64,000 nt of DNA from Streptococcus australis (GTDB taxonomy: Bacteria > Bacillota > Bacilli > Lactobacillales > Streptococcaceae). Shown piece after piece: positions 39,482 to 50,212 of this stretch; position 1 is the stretch's first letter; each line of letters starts with the position of its first letter. The notes below the pieces were generated by a model that worked only from the letters and a program-made list of their open reading frames with translations, was not told the origin of the DNA and did not search any database. The DNA is taken from contig NZ_LR594040.1 in the NCBI RefSeq assembly GCF_901543175.1, forward strand, positions 1,736,001 to 1,800,000, in the 5' to 3' direction. The position numbers and the translations under genes are program-made.

Positions 39482-42307
39482 TTATTTTAACTTTCCTTTC
39501 AAATAGTGTCCTGTGTAGCTGGCTTCATTGGCCGCTACTTCTTCTGGAGTTCCTGTTGCGATGATGGTTCCACCACCGACACCGCCCTCAGGTCCCAAAT
39601 CAATAATATGGTCTGCCGTCTTGATGACATCCAGATTGTGCTCGATAACGAGGACTGTATTGCCATCGTCGACAAAGCGAGCTAAAACCTTGAGCAAGCG
39701 AGCGATGTCCTCAGTATGAAGTCCTGTCGTTGGCTCATCCAGAATGTAGAAAGATTTTCCTGTCGAGCGTTTGTGGAGTTCGCTAGCCAATTTCATACGC
39801 TGGGCTTCTCCTCCAGAAAGCGTGGTAGCTGGTTGACCTAGTGTTACATAGCCCAGCCCCACATCCTTGATGGTCTGAAGTTTGCGTTGAATCTTGGGAA
39901 TGTGTTGGAAAAATTCGACTGCGTCATTAACCGTCATGTCCAAAACCTGCGAGATATTCTTTTCCTTGTAGTGAACTTCTAAGGTTTCACTGTTGTAGCG
40001 AGTCCCATGGCAGACTTCACAAGCCACGTAAACATCTGGCAAGAAGTGCATCTCAATCTTGATAATCCCGTCACCTGAGCAGGCTTCACAACGACCACCC
40101 TTGACGTTGAAACTGAAACGGCCCTTCTTGTAGCCTCGAATCTTGGCCTCATTTGTCTGGGCAAAGAGGTCACGAATATCGTCAAAGACACCTGTATAGG
40201 TAGCTGGATTGGACCTCGGCGTCCGTCCGATTGGACTCTGGTCAATATCAATCAGACGATCGACATGCTCAATCCCCGTAATCGTTTTAAACTTACCAGG
40301 TTTGTCTGAATTGCGGTTTAGCTTCTGCGCAATGGCTTTTTTGAGAATACTGTTAATCAAAGTCGATTTCCCTGAGCCGGATACCCCCGTCACAGCGATA
40401 AATTTTCCTAATGGGAAGCGGGCAGTAACATTTTGTAGGTTATTTTCACGCGCTCCTGTCACCTCGATAAAGCGGCCATTTCCTACACGGCGCTCGTCTG
40501 GTACTGGAATGGCACGTTTACCTGACAAGTACTGACCTGTGATAGACTTGCTGTTGCGAGCTACCTGCTTAGGCGTACCTGCAGCGACAATCTCCCCACC
40601 AAAAACACCTGCACCAGGACCAACGTCAATCAGATAATCTGCCTCACGCATAGTATCTTCGTCATGTTCCACCACGATAAGGGTATTACCCAAATCACGC
40701 ATTTTTTTCAGACTGGCAATGAGACGGTCATTGTCCCTCTGGTGAAGTCCAATCGACGGCTCATCCAGGATATAGAGGACTCCTGAGAGGTTGGAACCAA
40801 TCTGGGTAGCCAAGCGAATACGCTGGCTCTCTCCACCTGAAAGGGTCCCTGCCGAACGAGATAGGGTCAGATAATTGAGTCCAACGTTATTGAGGAAGGT
40901 CAAGCGGTCCTTGATTTCCTTGAGAATGGGGCGGGCGATGATGGCTTCGTTTTCAGAAAGGGTCAACTGACTGACTAATTCCAAGTGGTCTGCGATAGAC
41001 AGGTCTGAAATCTCTCCAATATGTGGCCCTTGCTCACCGCCAACACGAACAGACAAGGCCTGGTCGTTAAGACGATAGCCATGACAAGTTCCGCAGGTCA
41101 GTTCATTCATATAGAGACGCATCTGGGTGCGAGTATAGTCACTATTCGTCTCGTGGTAGCGACGTTTGATATTACCAATAACTCCCTCAAAAGGAATGTC
41201 AATATCCCGCACACCACCAAATTCATTCTCATAGTGGAAATGGAATTCCTTGCCATCTGAACCATAGAGAATCAAGTCCTTATCCTCTTCTGACAGGTCC
41301 TCAAAAGGCGTGTCCATATCCACACCAAAGGCTGTCATGGCCTGCTCTAACATGTTTGGATAGTAGTTTGATGAGATAGGATTCCAAGGTGCTAGCGCCC
41401 CCTCACGTAGCGTTTTGCTGGAATCTGGCACCACTAGGTCGATATCCACCTCCAGCTTGATTCCCAAACCATCACACTCACTACAAGAACCAAAAGGAGC
41501 ATTGAAGGAGAAGAGGCGAGGCTCTAACTCTGGTACGGTAAAACCACAAACTGGACAGGCATAGTGCTCAGAGAAGAGTAACTCAGAATCGTCCATAGTA
41601 TCAATAATGACATAACCTTCTGCGATACGAAGGGCAGCCTCAATGGAATCAAAGAGACGGCTACGGATACCCTCCTTGATGACAATACGATCAACCACGA
41701 CATCAATATTGTGTTGCTTGCTCTTGGATAGCTCTGGTACTTCGGTCACATCATAGACCTCCCCATCCACTCGGACGCGGACATAACCATCTTTCTGAAT
41801 CTTTTCAATGACACTCTTATGTTGCCCTTTTTTCTTACGAATGACAGGGGCCAAGATTTGTAAGCGTTGGCGTTCAGGCAACTCCAAGACCTGATCGACG
41901 ATTTGCTCCACAGAAGAAGCTTTGATAGCCCCGTGTCCGTTGATACAGTAAGGCGTCCCCACACGTGCGTAGAGGAGACGCAGATAGTCATTGATTTCAG
42001 TCGTTGTCCCGACGGTCGAACGAGGATTTTTACTGGTCGTTTTTTGGTCGATGGAAATAGCTGGGCTGAGGCCATCAATGGCATCTACATCTGGTTTTTC
42101 CATGTTGCCCAAGAACTGACGAGCATAGGCTGATAGACTCTCTACATAGCGACGTTGCCCCTCCGCATAGAGGGTATCGAAGGCTAGGCTGGATTTTCCA
42201 GATCCTGACAAGCCCGTTACGACGACCAGCTTGTCTCTTGGAATCTCCACATCGATATTTTTTAAGTTATGGGCACGAGCCCCATGAATGACAATTTTAT
42301 CTTGCAT
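39482..42307 (-). CDS. uvrA: Excinuclease ABC subunit A
   Basis: UvrA scans DNA for bulky lesions and loads UvrB. The 941-residue ABC ATPase has two nucleotide-binding domains: Walker [10 protein letters not shown] near residue 31 and GVSGSGKST near residue 630, signature motifs [12 protein letters not shown] and [12 protein letters not shown], and zinc-finger Cys pairs CPVCGF/CSECDG and CEACSG/CEVCHG. The start is the ATG at 42305-42307; an upstream in-frame ATG overlaps the TATAAT -10 and cannot be translated. Confidence 0.97.
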   Translation of the reverse strand: MQDKIVIHGARAHNLKNIDVEIPRDKLVVVTGLSGSGKSSLAFDTLYAEGQRRYVESLSAYARQFLGNMEKPDVDAIDGLSPAISIDQKTTSKNPRSTVGTTTEINDYLRLLYARVGTPYCINGHGAIKASSVEQIVDQVLELPERQRLQILAPVIRKKKGQHKSVIEKIQKDGYVRVRVDGEVYDVTEVPELSKSKQHNIDVVVDRIVIKEGIRSRLFDSIEAALRIAEGYVIIDTMDDSELLFSEHYACPVCGFTVPELEPRLFSFNAPFGSCSECDGLGIKLEVDIDLVVPDSSKTLREGALAPWNPISSNYYPNMLEQAMTAFGVDMDTPFEDLSEEDKDLILYGSDGKEFHFHYENEFGGVRDIDIPFEGVIGNIKRRYHETNSDYTRTQMRLYMNELTCGTCHGYRLNDQALSVRVGGEQGPHIGEISDLSIADHLELVSQLTLSENEAIIARPILKEIKDRLTFLNNVGLNYLTLSRSAGTLSGGESQRIRLATQIGSNLSGVLYILDEPSIGLHQRDNDRLIASLKKMRDLGNTLIVVEHDEDTMREADYLIDVGPGAGVFGGEIVAAGTPKQVARNSKSITGQYLSGKRAIPVPDERRVGNGRFIEVTGARENNLQNVTARFPLGKFIAVTGVSGSGKSTLINSILKKAIAQKLNRNSDKPGKFKTITGIEHVDRLIDIDQSPIGRTPRSNPATYTGVFDDIRDLFAQTNEAKIRGYKKGRFSFNVKGGRCEACSGDGIIKIEMHFLPDVYVACEVCHGTRYNSETLEVHYKEKNISQVLDMTVNDAVEFFQHIPKIQRKLQTIKDVGLGYVTLGQPATTLSGGEAQRMKLASELHKRSTGKSFYILDEPTTGLHTEDIARLLKVLARFVDDGNTVLVIEHNLDVIKTADHIIDLGPEGGVGGGTIIATGTPEEVAANEASYTGHYLKGKLK

Positions 42308-42338
42308 CTTTGTTCTTTCTAGTCCATTATTGCTTTCC

Positions 42339-42344
42339 ATTATA
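42339..42344 (-). promoter_or_regulatory. -10 element of the uvrA promoter
   Basis: Minus-strand extended -10 TTGGTATAATGG. Its position excludes the upstream ATG as the uvrA start. No strong -35 or LexA/DinR-like operator is visible. Confidence 0.7.
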
Positions 42345-42443
42345 CCAAAAAATGTGAAATTCTATTACCCAAAAAGCTGTTTTTATAGTATAATAGTACG
42401 GTGCAAAAAATGAATCACTGAATAGTAGGAAAGGATAGGGGAT

Positions 42444-43388
42444 ATGAAACAAGTTTTTCTCTCAACAACAACTGAATTTAAAGAGATCGACACGCTTGAA
42501 CCGGGTACTTGGATCAACCTCGTCAATCCTACACAAAATGAATCACTGGAAATCGCCAACGCCTTTGATATCGACATCGCCGATCTCCGGGCACCGCTCG
42601 ACGCGGAAGAAATGTCTCGTGTAACCATCGAAGATGCGTACACTCTAATTATCGTGGACGTCCCCGTCACCGAAGAAAGAAACAATCGCACCTACTACGT
42701 AACGATTCCGCTGGGGATTATCATCACAGAAGAGACCATTATCACTACCTGCTTAGAGCCACTGCCTGTACTAGATATCTTTATCAACCGCAGGCTTCGA
42801 AACTTCTATACCTTCATGCGCTCTCGCTTTATCTTTCAGCTCCTTTATCGTAATGCAGAGCTTTATCTAACTGCCCTTCGTTCAATTGATCGCAAAAGCG
42901 AGCAAATTGAAAGTCAGCTCCACGAATCCACTCGTAACGAGGAATTGATTGAACTCATGGAGTTGGAAAAGACCATCGTCTATTTCAAGGCCTCACTTAA
43001 AACAAACGAGCGCGTGATTAAAAAACTGACCAGTGCAACTAGTAATATTAAGAAATACCTAGAGGATGAGGATATTCTTGAAGATACTCTAATCGAAACG
43101 CAACAGGCCATCGAGATGGCAGATATCTATGGAAACGTCCTTCATTCTATGACAGAGACCTTTGCCTCTATCATTTCCAACAACCAGAACAACATCATGA
43201 AGACTTTGGCACTTGTGACCATTGTCATGTCGATTCCGACCATGATTTTCTCAGCCTACGGGATGAACTTCAAGGATAATGAAATCCCTCTAAACGGCGA
43301 GCCTCACGCCTTCTGGTTAATCGTCTTTATCGCCTTTGCTATGAGTGTCTCGCTCACTCTCTATCTCATCCATAAAAAATGGTTCTAA
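42444..43388 (+). CDS. corA: CorA-family magnesium/divalent cation transporter
   Basis: A 314-residue CorA-type channel: soluble N-terminal domain, long helical stalk (about 150-250), two C-terminal membrane segments and the essential GMN signature in SAYGMNFKDNEIP at the end of TM1. Basic KKWF tail. A TATAAT -10 (AGTATAATAG, near 42386) and GGAAAGGATAGGGG precede the ATG. Together with mgtA this gives two Mg2+ systems within 8 kb. It is followed 11 bases later by the DUF1129 gene. Confidence 0.93.
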   Translation: MKQVFLSTTTEFKEIDTLEPGTWINLVNPTQNESLEIANAFDIDIADLRAPLDAEEMSRVTIEDAYTLIIVDVPVTEERNNRTYYVTIPLGIIITEETIITTCLEPLPVLDIFINRRLRNFYTFMRSRFIFQLLYRNAELYLTALRSIDRKSEQIESQLHESTRNEELIELMELEKTIVYFKASLKTNERVIKKLTSATSNIKKYLEDEDILEDTLIETQQAIEMADIYGNVLHSMTETFASIISNNQNNIMKTLALVTIVMSIPTMIFSAYGMNFKDNEIPLNGEPHAFWLIVFIAFAMSVSLTLYLIHKKWF

Positions 43389-43399
43389 GAGGAATCCCT

Positions 43400-44077
43400 A
43401 TGTCTCAGATTGATTTACAAAAACTAACCAAGAAAAACCAAGAGTTTATCCACATCGCTACCCAACAATTTATCAAAGATGGCAAAACAGATACTGAAAT
43501 CAAGGCTGTCTTTGAGGAAGTTATTCCTAAAATCCTTGAAGAACAAGCCAAAGGAACGACAGCTCGTTCCCTATACGGCGCTCCAACTCACTGGGCTCAC
43601 AGCTTCACTGTCAAGGAGCAATATGAAAAAGAGCATCCAAAAGAAAATGACGATCCAAAACTCATGATTATGGACTCAGCCCTTTTTATCACCAGTCTCT
43701 TTGCATTGGTTAGCGCTCTAACTACGTTCTTCTCTAGAGATCAGGCTATTGGCTATGGGTTGATTACCCTCTTGTTGGTTGGTCTTGTTGGGGGAGTTGC
43801 CTTTTACTTTATGTACTACTTTGTCTACCGCTATTATGGACCCGATATGGAGCGTAGCCAGCGTCCTCCTTTCTGGAAATCTGTGCTCGTTATCCTGGCT
43901 TCTATGGTCCTTTGGTTAGCCGTTTTCTTTGGAACTAGCTTCCTACCAGCCAACCTAAATCCAGTCCTTGCTCCATTGCCTTTGGCTATCCTAGGGGCTG
44001 CCCTTCTCGCCCTTCACTTCTATCTCAAGAAACGTTTCAACATCCGAAGTGCAAGCGCGGGCCCATCACGTTATTAA
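43400..44077 (+). CDS. DUF1129 family membrane protein
   Basis: A 225-residue protein with a soluble N-terminal domain (about 1-95, MSQIDLQKLTKKNQEFIHIA) and four to five membrane segments, ending in a basic tail. The start at 43400 follows AAGAGGAATCCCT; the frame is open seven codons earlier but inside corA. It belongs to the DUF1129 group found next to corA in streptococci. Function unknown. Confidence 0.85.
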   Translation: MSQIDLQKLTKKNQEFIHIATQQFIKDGKTDTEIKAVFEEVIPKILEEQAKGTTARSLYGAPTHWAHSFTVKEQYEKEHPKENDDPKLMIMDSALFITSLFALVSALTTFFSRDQAIGYGLITLLLVGLVGGVAFYFMYYFVYRYYGPDMERSQRPPFWKSVLVILASMVLWLAVFFGTSFLPANLNPVLAPLPLAILGAALLALHFYLKKRFNIRSASAGPSRY

Positions 44078-44092
44078 GAAAAGTGAAAAGCT

Positions 44093-44440
44093 ATGGCATA
44101 TAGTCAATCCTTAGCTCAGCAGATTCGAAAAATTCTAGCACTCAAACTTCCTCCCCAAATTTTCGAAGAAGAGTTAGAAGAAAAGAAACTATTTGGTGGT
44201 CTTGCCTTTATGATTCGTGGGAAAATGGTCCTTACAGTCAGTTCCAGAAAGGACGAGCTGGTTATGGTGAGAATTGGCAAAGAAATGGAAAAGCAAGTTC
44301 TACCCCGAACAGGAGCTCATACCACATTGATGAGAGGGCGACCTTATCATGGCTATATAGACCTAGATATCGAAGGTCAAAAAGAACTTCCTTACTGGAT
44401 TGATTTAGCTCTCTCCTATAATCAAGAGTTGACCAAGTAA
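44093..44440 (+). CDS. TfoX N-terminal domain family protein
   Basis: A 115-residue protein resembling the TfoX/Sxy N-terminal domain: EEKKLFGGLAFMIRGKMVLTV, then a GRPYHGYIDLD segment. In gammaproteobacteria TfoX controls competence; stand-alone N-terminal domains in Firmicutes have no known role, so no competence role should be assumed. It lies 15 bases after the DUF1129 gene and ends at a terminator. Confidence 0.8.
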   Translation: MAYSQSLAQQIRKILALKLPPQIFEEELEEKKLFGGLAFMIRGKMVLTVSSRKDELVMVRIGKEMEKQVLPRTGAHTTLMRGRPYHGYIDLDIEGQKELPYWIDLALSYNQELTK

Positions 44441-44467
44441 CGCATATCTAGTGAGATTAGAAAAACG

Positions 44468-44496
44468 AAAAGCAACTGCTCAGGCGGTTGCTTTTT
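44468..44496 (+). terminator. Terminator of the corA cluster
   Basis: Hairpin AAAGCAAC/GTTGCTTT with loop TGCTCAGGCG, followed by TTTTACTAC. Confidence 0.8.
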
Positions 44497-44596
44497 ACTA
44501 CTTTCTTGATTTAAAAGCATTCTTCTGACATTCGCCATAGCTTTCTCCTATCTTTTTTGATAAAATAGGCTCAATCTATTTCTAGGAGGATGAGAT

Positions 44597-45631
44597 ATGG
44601 TTTCTACTATTGGTATTGTTAGTTTGTCTAGCGGTGTTATCGGAGAGGATTTTGTCAAACACGAAGTGGAATTGGGTATCCAACGCCTCAAGGATTTGGG
44701 ACTCAATCCTGTCTTTTTGCCCCATTCGCTAAAGGGCTTGGACTTTATCAAGGATCATCCTGAGGCGCGTGCAGAGGATTTGATGCAGGCCTTTTCAGAC
44801 GATAGCATTGACATGATCCTATGCGCCATTGGTGGGGACGATACCTATCGCTTGCTACCTTATCTTTTTGAAAACGACCAGCTTCAAAAAGTTATCAAAC
44901 AAAAGATTTTTCTTGGCTTCTCAGATACAACCATGAATCATCTCATGTTGCATAAACTAGGGGTCAAGACTTTTTATGGGCAATCCTTTCTAGCAGACAT
45001 TTGTGAATTAGACAAGAAGATGTTGCCCTATAGTCTCCACTACTTTAAAGAATTGATCGAGACGGGAAGAATCTCAGAAATCCGCCCTAGCGACGTTTGG
45101 TATGAGGAACGAACTGACTTTAGTCCCAAGGCCCTAGGAACAGCTCGTATCAGTCATGCAAATACTGGTTTTGACTTGTTACAAGGAAATGCTCAGTTTG
45201 AGGGAGAAATTCTCGGTGGTTGCCTTGAGTCTCTCTATGATAACTTTGACAATTCTCTATACGCAGACAGCACGGAGCTCTGCCAAAAGTACAAACTTTT
45301 TCCTGACTTATCCGACTGGCAAGGAAAGATTCTCTTGTTAGAAACAAGCGAAGAAAAGCCTGAGCCGGAAAACTTCAAAAAGATGGTACAGGCTTTGAAA
45401 GAAACTGGGGTATTTGAGGTCATCAGTGAACTCTTGGTCGGAAAACCTATGGATGAAACTTTCTATGACGACTATAAAGAGGCACTATTGGACATTATTG
45501 ACAGCAATATCCCGATTGTCTATAATCTGAATGTCGGCCATGCGACACCAAGAGCCATTGTTCCCTTTTGCATCCATGCTTATGTGGATGCAAAAGAACA
45601 AGTCATTCGCTTTGACTATAACAAAAAATAG
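44597..45631 (+). CDS. Peptidase S66 (LD-carboxypeptidase / MccF-like)
   Basis: A 344-residue S66 serine peptidase. The nucleophile lies in FLGFSDTTMNH, GGCLESLYDN carries the Glu, and NVGHATPRAIVPF the His. The family contains LD-carboxypeptidases that trim peptidoglycan tetrapeptides and MccF enzymes that cleave microcin C, and the sequence alone does not decide. No signal peptide, so it acts in the cytoplasm. TAGGAGGATGAGAT precedes the ATG. Confidence 0.88.
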   Translation: MVSTIGIVSLSSGVIGEDFVKHEVELGIQRLKDLGLNPVFLPHSLKGLDFIKDHPEARAEDLMQAFSDDSIDMILCAIGGDDTYRLLPYLFENDQLQKVIKQKIFLGFSDTTMNHLMLHKLGVKTFYGQSFLADICELDKKMLPYSLHYFKELIETGRISEIRPSDVWYEERTDFSPKALGTARISHANTGFDLLQGNAQFEGEILGGCLESLYDNFDNSLYADSTELCQKYKLFPDLSDWQGKILLLETSEEKPEPENFKKMVQALKETGVFEVISELLVGKPMDETFYDDYKEALLDIIDSNIPIVYNLNVGHATPRAIVPFCIHAYVDAKEQVIRFDYNKK

Positions 45632-45736
45632 ACAGTTTCTCTATTTTTGTGCTTTTGTATTGGTTTTCGTTACAATTTGTGTCTGAATTTATTGCATTTC
45701 GCTAATTTCTATGATATCTTTTTGAAGGAGGTATAT

Positions 45737-46000
45737 ATGACTAAACAAAAAATAAATCAAATTGTCGGTTCAATCGGGGCCTTTATCGGAATTATTGTAT
45801 TTATCGCCTACATCCCACAAATTTTTGCCAATTTACAAGGCAACAAAGCTCAACCATTCCAGCCTTTATCCGCAGCAGTATCTTGTTTAATTTGGGTTAT
45901 TTACGGATGGACAAAAGAACCTAAGAAGGATTGGATACTAATTATTCCAAACTCAGCTGGCGTTGTCTTAGGTGGACTGACATTTCTTACTGCACTATAA
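45737..46000 (+). CDS. SemiSWEET/PQ-loop membrane protein
   Basis: An 87-residue protein with three membrane helices and a PQ-like loop in FIAYIPQIFANLQGN. This is a SemiSWEET half-transporter, which works as a dimer to move sugars. A second signature, SCLIWVIYGW, is typical. The start at 45737 follows AAGGAGGTATAT; the upstream in-frame ATG lacks a site. Ended by a strong terminator. Confidence 0.9.
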   Translation: MTKQKINQIVGSIGAFIGIIVFIAYIPQIFANLQGNKAQPFQPLSAAVSCLIWVIYGWTKEPKKDWILIIPNSAGVVLGGLTFLTAL

Positions 46001-46018
46001 AAATTACTAGCATATAAT

Positions 46019-46051
46019 CAAAAAGCTGAGATAAATCTCTCAGCTTTTTTC
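46019..46051. terminator. Terminator of the SemiSWEET gene
   Basis: Hairpin AAAAGCTGAG/CTCAGCTTTT with an eight-base loop, followed by TTC. The symmetric A/T flanks let it act in both directions. Confidence 0.8.
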
Positions 46052-46083
46052 TATATTCTCAGATAATTAGACGCCTGCACTCA

Positions 46084-46647
46084 CTAATTTCCGTTTTTCC
46101 ACTCACAATCATTCTCATGGTCATCAACCAGACCTGCCGCCTGTAGAAAAGCCAAAACTGCGACTGGACCTGTAAACTTGAAGCCTTGTTTTTTGAGATC
46201 TTGAGATAACTTTTCAGACAAGACTGTTTTAGCAGGTGCTAGGTGATAGTCAGGAACATCATTGATGATGGTTTGCCCATCAACAAAAGACCAGAGATAG
46301 GCGTCAAAAGAGCCATAGGTTTTCTGGACTTGTAAAAATGCTTGGGCGTTGGCACGCGTCGCAAAGAGCTTAGCACGATTTCGGATGATGGCTGGATTCT
46401 CTAACAAGGCTTCCAACTCCCCATCTGTCATCTCTGCAACACGTTGGGCTTGGTAGTGGTGAAATACTTCTCGGAATCCTTGGCGTTTGTTTAGTACCGT
46501 TTCCCAAGACAGACCAGCCTGATAAGTCTCCATACAGAGCAGTTCAAAAAGAGCGCGGTCGTCATGAAGGGGTTTGCCCCACTCCTGATCGTGGTAGGCG
46601 ATGTAGAGCGGATTGGTCATCTTGACCCACGAACAACGTTTTGGCAT
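46084..46647 (-). CDS. tag: DNA-3-methyladenine glycosylase I
   Basis: Excises 3-methyladenine from DNA. The 187-residue HhH enzyme begins MPKRCSWVKMTNPLYIAYHD with the zinc-ligand Cys and His at the N-terminus and a C-terminal HENDCEWKN with the second pair; EWGKPLHDDRALFELL and QAGLSWETVLNKR line the active site. It lies nine bases downstream of ruvA and is co-transcribed with it. Confidence 0.96.
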   Translation of the reverse strand: MPKRCSWVKMTNPLYIAYHDQEWGKPLHDDRALFELLCMETYQAGLSWETVLNKRQGFREVFHHYQAQRVAEMTDGELEALLENPAIIRNRAKLFATRANAQAFLQVQKTYGSFDAYLWSFVDGQTIINDVPDYHLAPAKTVLSEKLSQDLKKQGFKFTGPVAVLAFLQAAGLVDDHENDCEWKNGN

Positions 46648-46656
46648 ATTATTCTC

Positions 46657-47250
46657 CTATTTGACCAACATCTTAAGAGCTGACTTGATATAGTTCTCAG
46701 CTGTATCTGTCGTTCCTTCAAAGAATTTCTTGATTTTCTTGAGTTCGGTTGCCTTGTAGCCCAATGCCAACATGGCTTCCATAGCTTCTTCCAGTTCTTG
46801 GTTTTCAATGCTGGTTTGCACTGCGACCTTGGCAGGAAGGTCATCACTAGCCACAACTACCTTGCCTTCCAAGTCTAGCACCATCTGCTGGGCTGTTTTC
46901 TTACCAATTTTAGGGAACTTGGTCAAGTAGGTGATGTTCTTGGTCTCAATCGCCTGAACCAAGCCAGCATTGTCATCGGCAGCGATAATAGCAAGAGCTG
47001 ATACAGGACCAATCCCAGAGACCGAGATCAGACTAAGAAAGAGCTTCTTCTCGTCTTCTGAGTGGAAACCGTAAAGCAGATGGGCGTCCTCACGAACAAC
47101 TTGATGCACATAAATTTGAGTTTCTTGATTGACCTGATCTGAGTAAGCATAGGGATTGGCTACATGCAAGATATAACCGATACCATTCGCCTCTAGGACA
47201 ATGTATTTAGCAGTGATTTTAGTAATGATTCCTTTTAGATATTCGTACAT
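46657..47250 (-). CDS. ruvA: Holliday junction DNA helicase subunit RuvA
   Basis: RuvA binds the four-way junction as a tetramer and loads RuvB. The 197-residue protein has domain I ([20 protein letters not shown]), the acidic-pin region, tandem HhH motifs ([14 protein letters not shown] and [16 protein letters not shown]) and the flexible domain III ending SALKMLVK. ruvB is not adjacent, as is usual in streptococci. Confidence 0.96.
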   Translation of the reverse strand: MYEYLKGIITKITAKYIVLEANGIGYILHVANPYAYSDQVNQETQIYVHQVVREDAHLLYGFHSEDEKKLFLSLISVSGIGPVSALAIIAADDNAGLVQAIETKNITYLTKFPKIGKKTAQQMVLDLEGKVVVASDDLPAKVAVQTSIENQELEEAMEAMLALGYKATELKKIKKFFEGTTDTAENYIKSALKMLVK

Positions 47251-47405
47251 AGTTTTTCTCCATTATTTTGCCTATCTAGTATATCATATTTCCCCAAGAC
47301 AGACTGCAACAAAAGGTGCAACCTCTGGTTGACAAATAGTACAGGAGATTGTATTCTCATTATAAGTAAAAATTGTTAGGATAGAGGTAGAAAAAGGAGG
47401 ATAGA

Positions 47406-47906
47406 ATGATGAAACTCGCAGAAAAACTATTTGAACTCCGAAAGGAAAAAGGTTGGTCACAGGAAAAGCTAGCTGAACAAATCAATGTTTCTCGGCAAAG
47501 CATCTCCAAATGGGAGTCTGGACAAGTCCTTCCTGAAATCGAAAAAATCATTGAATTAAGCAAGATTTTTCAAGTGACAACTGACTATCTACTACTGGAT
47601 GAAAACTCTGAAAAAGGTTCCTCAGAAGTGATCTTGGAGGAAAACAAGGACAAATACTATAAAGAGGTTAAATCCTTTGGTATCTGGCAAGTGATTTATA
47701 TTTTCGTCTTGGCTCTGGCTATCTATCTCTTTTTAGCTGGTTCGAGTTTCCCAGCCGAATTCACCGCCTGGATTTGGCTGACCTTCGTTCTCTTGATTGC
47801 TTCAGCTATTGCTATCAACAAGACTCTCAAAACCAAACAACGTTATCTTGATAAAGTGATTGGTCTTGAGAATCCTTCTGACAAAGACGACTCTACAAAA
47901 ACTTGA
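47406..47906 (+). CDS. XRE-family regulator with membrane domain
   Basis: A 166-residue protein. Residues 1-60 form a Cro/CI-type helix-turn-helix ([20 protein letters not shown] then [20 protein letters not shown]). Residues 95-140 contain two hydrophobic segments ([16 protein letters not shown] and [14 protein letters not shown]), so it is probably a membrane-tethered regulator. Two ATGs are in tandem at 47406 and 47409 after AAAAAGGAGGATAGA. It is divergent from ruvA and its regulon is unknown. Confidence 0.88.
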   Translation: MMKLAEKLFELRKEKGWSQEKLAEQINVSRQSISKWESGQVLPEIEKIIELSKIFQVTTDYLLLDENSEKGSSEVILEENKDKYYKEVKSFGIWQVIYIFVLALAIYLFLAGSSFPAEFTAWIWLTFVLLIASAIAINKTLKTKQRYLDKVIGLENPSDKDDSTKT

Positions 47907-48019
47907 ATCACCTAGTTCAGTTTTCACAACACTTTTTATAGAACTGGTCTTGTCAAGCAAGTGTAAACCTCGTGTCAACTTGCCCAAATCCAATCAAAGT
48001 TCCCACCTTAGAAAAACTA

Positions 48020-48053
48020 AAAAGCCTTGTTCAAAGGGAACAAAGGCTTTTTG
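48020..48053. terminator. Bidirectional terminator between the XRE gene and mutL
   Basis: Near-palindrome pairing AAAAAGCCTTGTTC with GGAACAAAGGCTTTTT. It can serve the XRE transcript and, on the minus strand, mutL, whose stop is at 48059. Confidence 0.8.
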
Positions 48054-48058
48054 TGTTC

Positions 48059-50008
48059 TTAATATTTCCCCAACTCTCGAAGGCTGGTATGATTTTCCTG
48101 AATACGTCGGAACATCTTTTCCATATCCGACTTGGTGAAATGCACCAAAACAGGGCGTCCATGCGGACAGTTATAGGGATTGCCACATTGAGAAAGCTGA
48201 TAAAGGAGCTGTCTGGCTGAGTAGTCATCGATACGATGGTTGGCCTTGATTGACCGCTTGCAGGACATCATGATAGCCAGCTCTGCTCGGTATTTCTTGA
48301 TAGAAACTTCCTTGGTCAAGAGGAGCATGTCACACATCTCATAGATACCAGATTCGATTTCCTCTTCGGCCATCCAAATAGGATGTTCACGCAGGATAAA
48401 TTGATTTTCTCCATACTCTGCTAGAAAGACGCCCACTTCCTCCAAAAGTGCCATTCTTTCCTTAAGACGAAGAGCATCATCCGCAGGAAATTCAAAGATA
48501 TAGGGCACTAGGAGTTGCTGCTGGCTCTGATCAACATTACCAATGCTTTCACGATACTCCTCGTACTTAACCCGCTCCTGAGCTGCATGTTGGTCTATGA
48601 TGTAGAGTCCATCTCGACCTTGGGCAAAGAGATAGGTCCCGTGCATTTGCCCGAAAAACTCTAGTTCTGGGAAACTAGATGACTCCTCTCGCTCCAGCTT
48701 ATCATAAGCCTTATCGAGACTAGCAAGGTCTAGCTCTGGATGGTCTAGTTGGTCATAACTGACAGGCTTTCTCTCTGCAAAATGGAGTTTTGCAGGCTTG
48801 GTCAACTGGTCCAAGGTTTCCTTGGCAAACAGGGTCAAATCCTGCCCATCCTCAGTTAATTCAACCTGATGATCAGCTACCTCAGCTTGAGTCGTTCTTG
48901 TTACTTCTGTTTGTTCATAGTAGAGCGTATTTTCTTTGAGTGGGAGAATGGTTTGCTCTACCTTTTCATGATTACGCACGGTAGATTTGGCAAGATTTTC
49001 CAAGGCATCAGGTATCAAGGTCTGTTCCTTAAGACTCTTTGCAATAGCTTCTGAAACCAGCGCCATCAGCTCTCTTTCCTTAGAAATCCGTACCTCTTGC
49101 TTGGTTGGATGAACATTGACATCAGCCAGATAAGGATCGATATGGATGTGAATGACAGCCAGTGGAAAACGACCCACCATAAGCTTACTGCCATAACCGT
49201 CCAAAATAGCACGGTTGAGCAGGAAGTTTTTGATATAACGGCCATTGATAAAGAGACTGATATAGTTGCGGTTGGCTCGAGTCAACTCAGGCAAGGACAC
49301 AAAACCTGAAATTTCGAAATCTAAATCAGAGTTTTCAATAGCAATCATCTTTTTAGCACTGGCTAAACCGTAAATCCCCGCGATAGCTTGGCGCAATTGA
49401 CCTGTTCCCACTGTTCGTGTCATTTCCTTGCCATCACTAATCAAGCTGAAAGAAATCTCAGGATGGGCCAAGCCCAGGCGGTTGACAATATCGATGATAT
49501 GAGACAACTCCGCTTGCTGGCTCTTCATATACTTGAGACGGGCTGGCGTGTTGAAAAAGAGGTCCTCTACACAAACCTTGGTCCCCACAGGGCTAGTCGC
49601 TGGTATGATTTCTTCGACTTCTCCTCCACGAGCCACTAGCTTGGTCCCATGACTTGCACCTTCCACCGCTGTCAACAAAGTTAAGACACTGACGGATGCG
49701 ATAGAGGGCAGGGCTTCACCACGAAAACCGAGCGTCCGAATTCGAAAGAGGTCTGCTTGATTTTTTATCTTACTAGTCGCATGACGACGCAGGGCCAATT
49801 CCACCTCATCGTGGGCAATTCCATGACCATTATCTGTGATTTGAATCTTCTTAAGACCAGATTCCTCAATCTCAATGATAATCTGACTTGAACCCGCGTC
49901 AATGGCATTTTCTACCAACTCTTTGACCACACTGGCAGGACGTTCAATGACCTCTCCTGCCGCGATCTGGTTTGCCAGCACCTCTGGCAATTCAATAATA
50001 TGAGACAT
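48059..50008 (-). CDS. mutL: DNA mismatch repair protein MutL (HexB)
   Basis: MutL links MutS mismatch recognition to strand removal. The 649-residue protein has the GHKL ATPase motifs [14 protein letters not shown] and TLGFRGEAL within the first 110 residues, a variable linker and a C-terminal dimerisation domain with the metal-binding endonuclease motif [13 protein letters not shown] (DQHA-X2-E-X4-E), as in Bacillus-type MutL. Start ATG follows GAAAGGGGCTGAAAG. In pneumococcus it is called HexB. Confidence 0.97.
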   Translation of the reverse strand: MSHIIELPEVLANQIAAGEVIERPASVVKELVENAIDAGSSQIIIEIEESGLKKIQITDNGHGIAHDEVELALRRHATSKIKNQADLFRIRTLGFRGEALPSIASVSVLTLLTAVEGASHGTKLVARGGEVEEIIPATSPVGTKVCVEDLFFNTPARLKYMKSQQAELSHIIDIVNRLGLAHPEISFSLISDGKEMTRTVGTGQLRQAIAGIYGLASAKKMIAIENSDLDFEISGFVSLPELTRANRNYISLFINGRYIKNFLLNRAILDGYGSKLMVGRFPLAVIHIHIDPYLADVNVHPTKQEVRISKERELMALVSEAIAKSLKEQTLIPDALENLAKSTVRNHEKVEQTILPLKENTLYYEQTEVTRTTQAEVADHQVELTEDGQDLTLFAKETLDQLTKPAKLHFAERKPVSYDQLDHPELDLASLDKAYDKLEREESSSFPELEFFGQMHGTYLFAQGRDGLYIIDQHAAQERVKYEEYRESIGNVDQSQQQLLVPYIFEFPADDALRLKERMALLEEVGVFLAEYGENQFILREHPIWMAEEEIESGIYEMCDMLLLTKEVSIKKYRAELAIMMSCKRSIKANHRIDDYSARQLLYQLSQCGNPYNCPHGRPVLVHFTKSDMEKMFRRIQENHTSLRELGKY

Positions 50009-50090
50009 CTTTCAGCCCCTTTCTGTATCTATTTTCCTAGAAATTGATTATATTATACCATATTTCAGATGCTACCAGAAAAAGCAAATA

Positions 50091-50119
50091 CCACATAGAC
50101 TCCAAATCTCTCCACATAG
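50091..50119. promoter_or_regulatory. Direct repeat, probable LytTR operator
   Basis: CCACATAG occurs at 50091-50098 and 50112-50119, start-to-start distance 21 bases (two helical turns), the geometry of LytTR-family sites such as the pneumococcal ComE box. A -10-like TAAAAT follows at 50143-50148, with no clear -35, fitting an activator-dependent promoter for the LytTR gene at 50213. Confidence 0.65.
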
Positions 50120-50212
50120 TCAAAAGCTCTTGCCATGGTTCGTAAAATAGTGTTTAATAAAGGTGTACAGGAAGTGATCACAACCTTGTATAACTGAAAA
50201 GGAGGGAAATTT

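Noticed and set aside
42308..42340. Longer uvrA start at 42340
   Set aside because: That ATG overlaps the TATAAT -10 element, so it would lie upstream of the transcript start.
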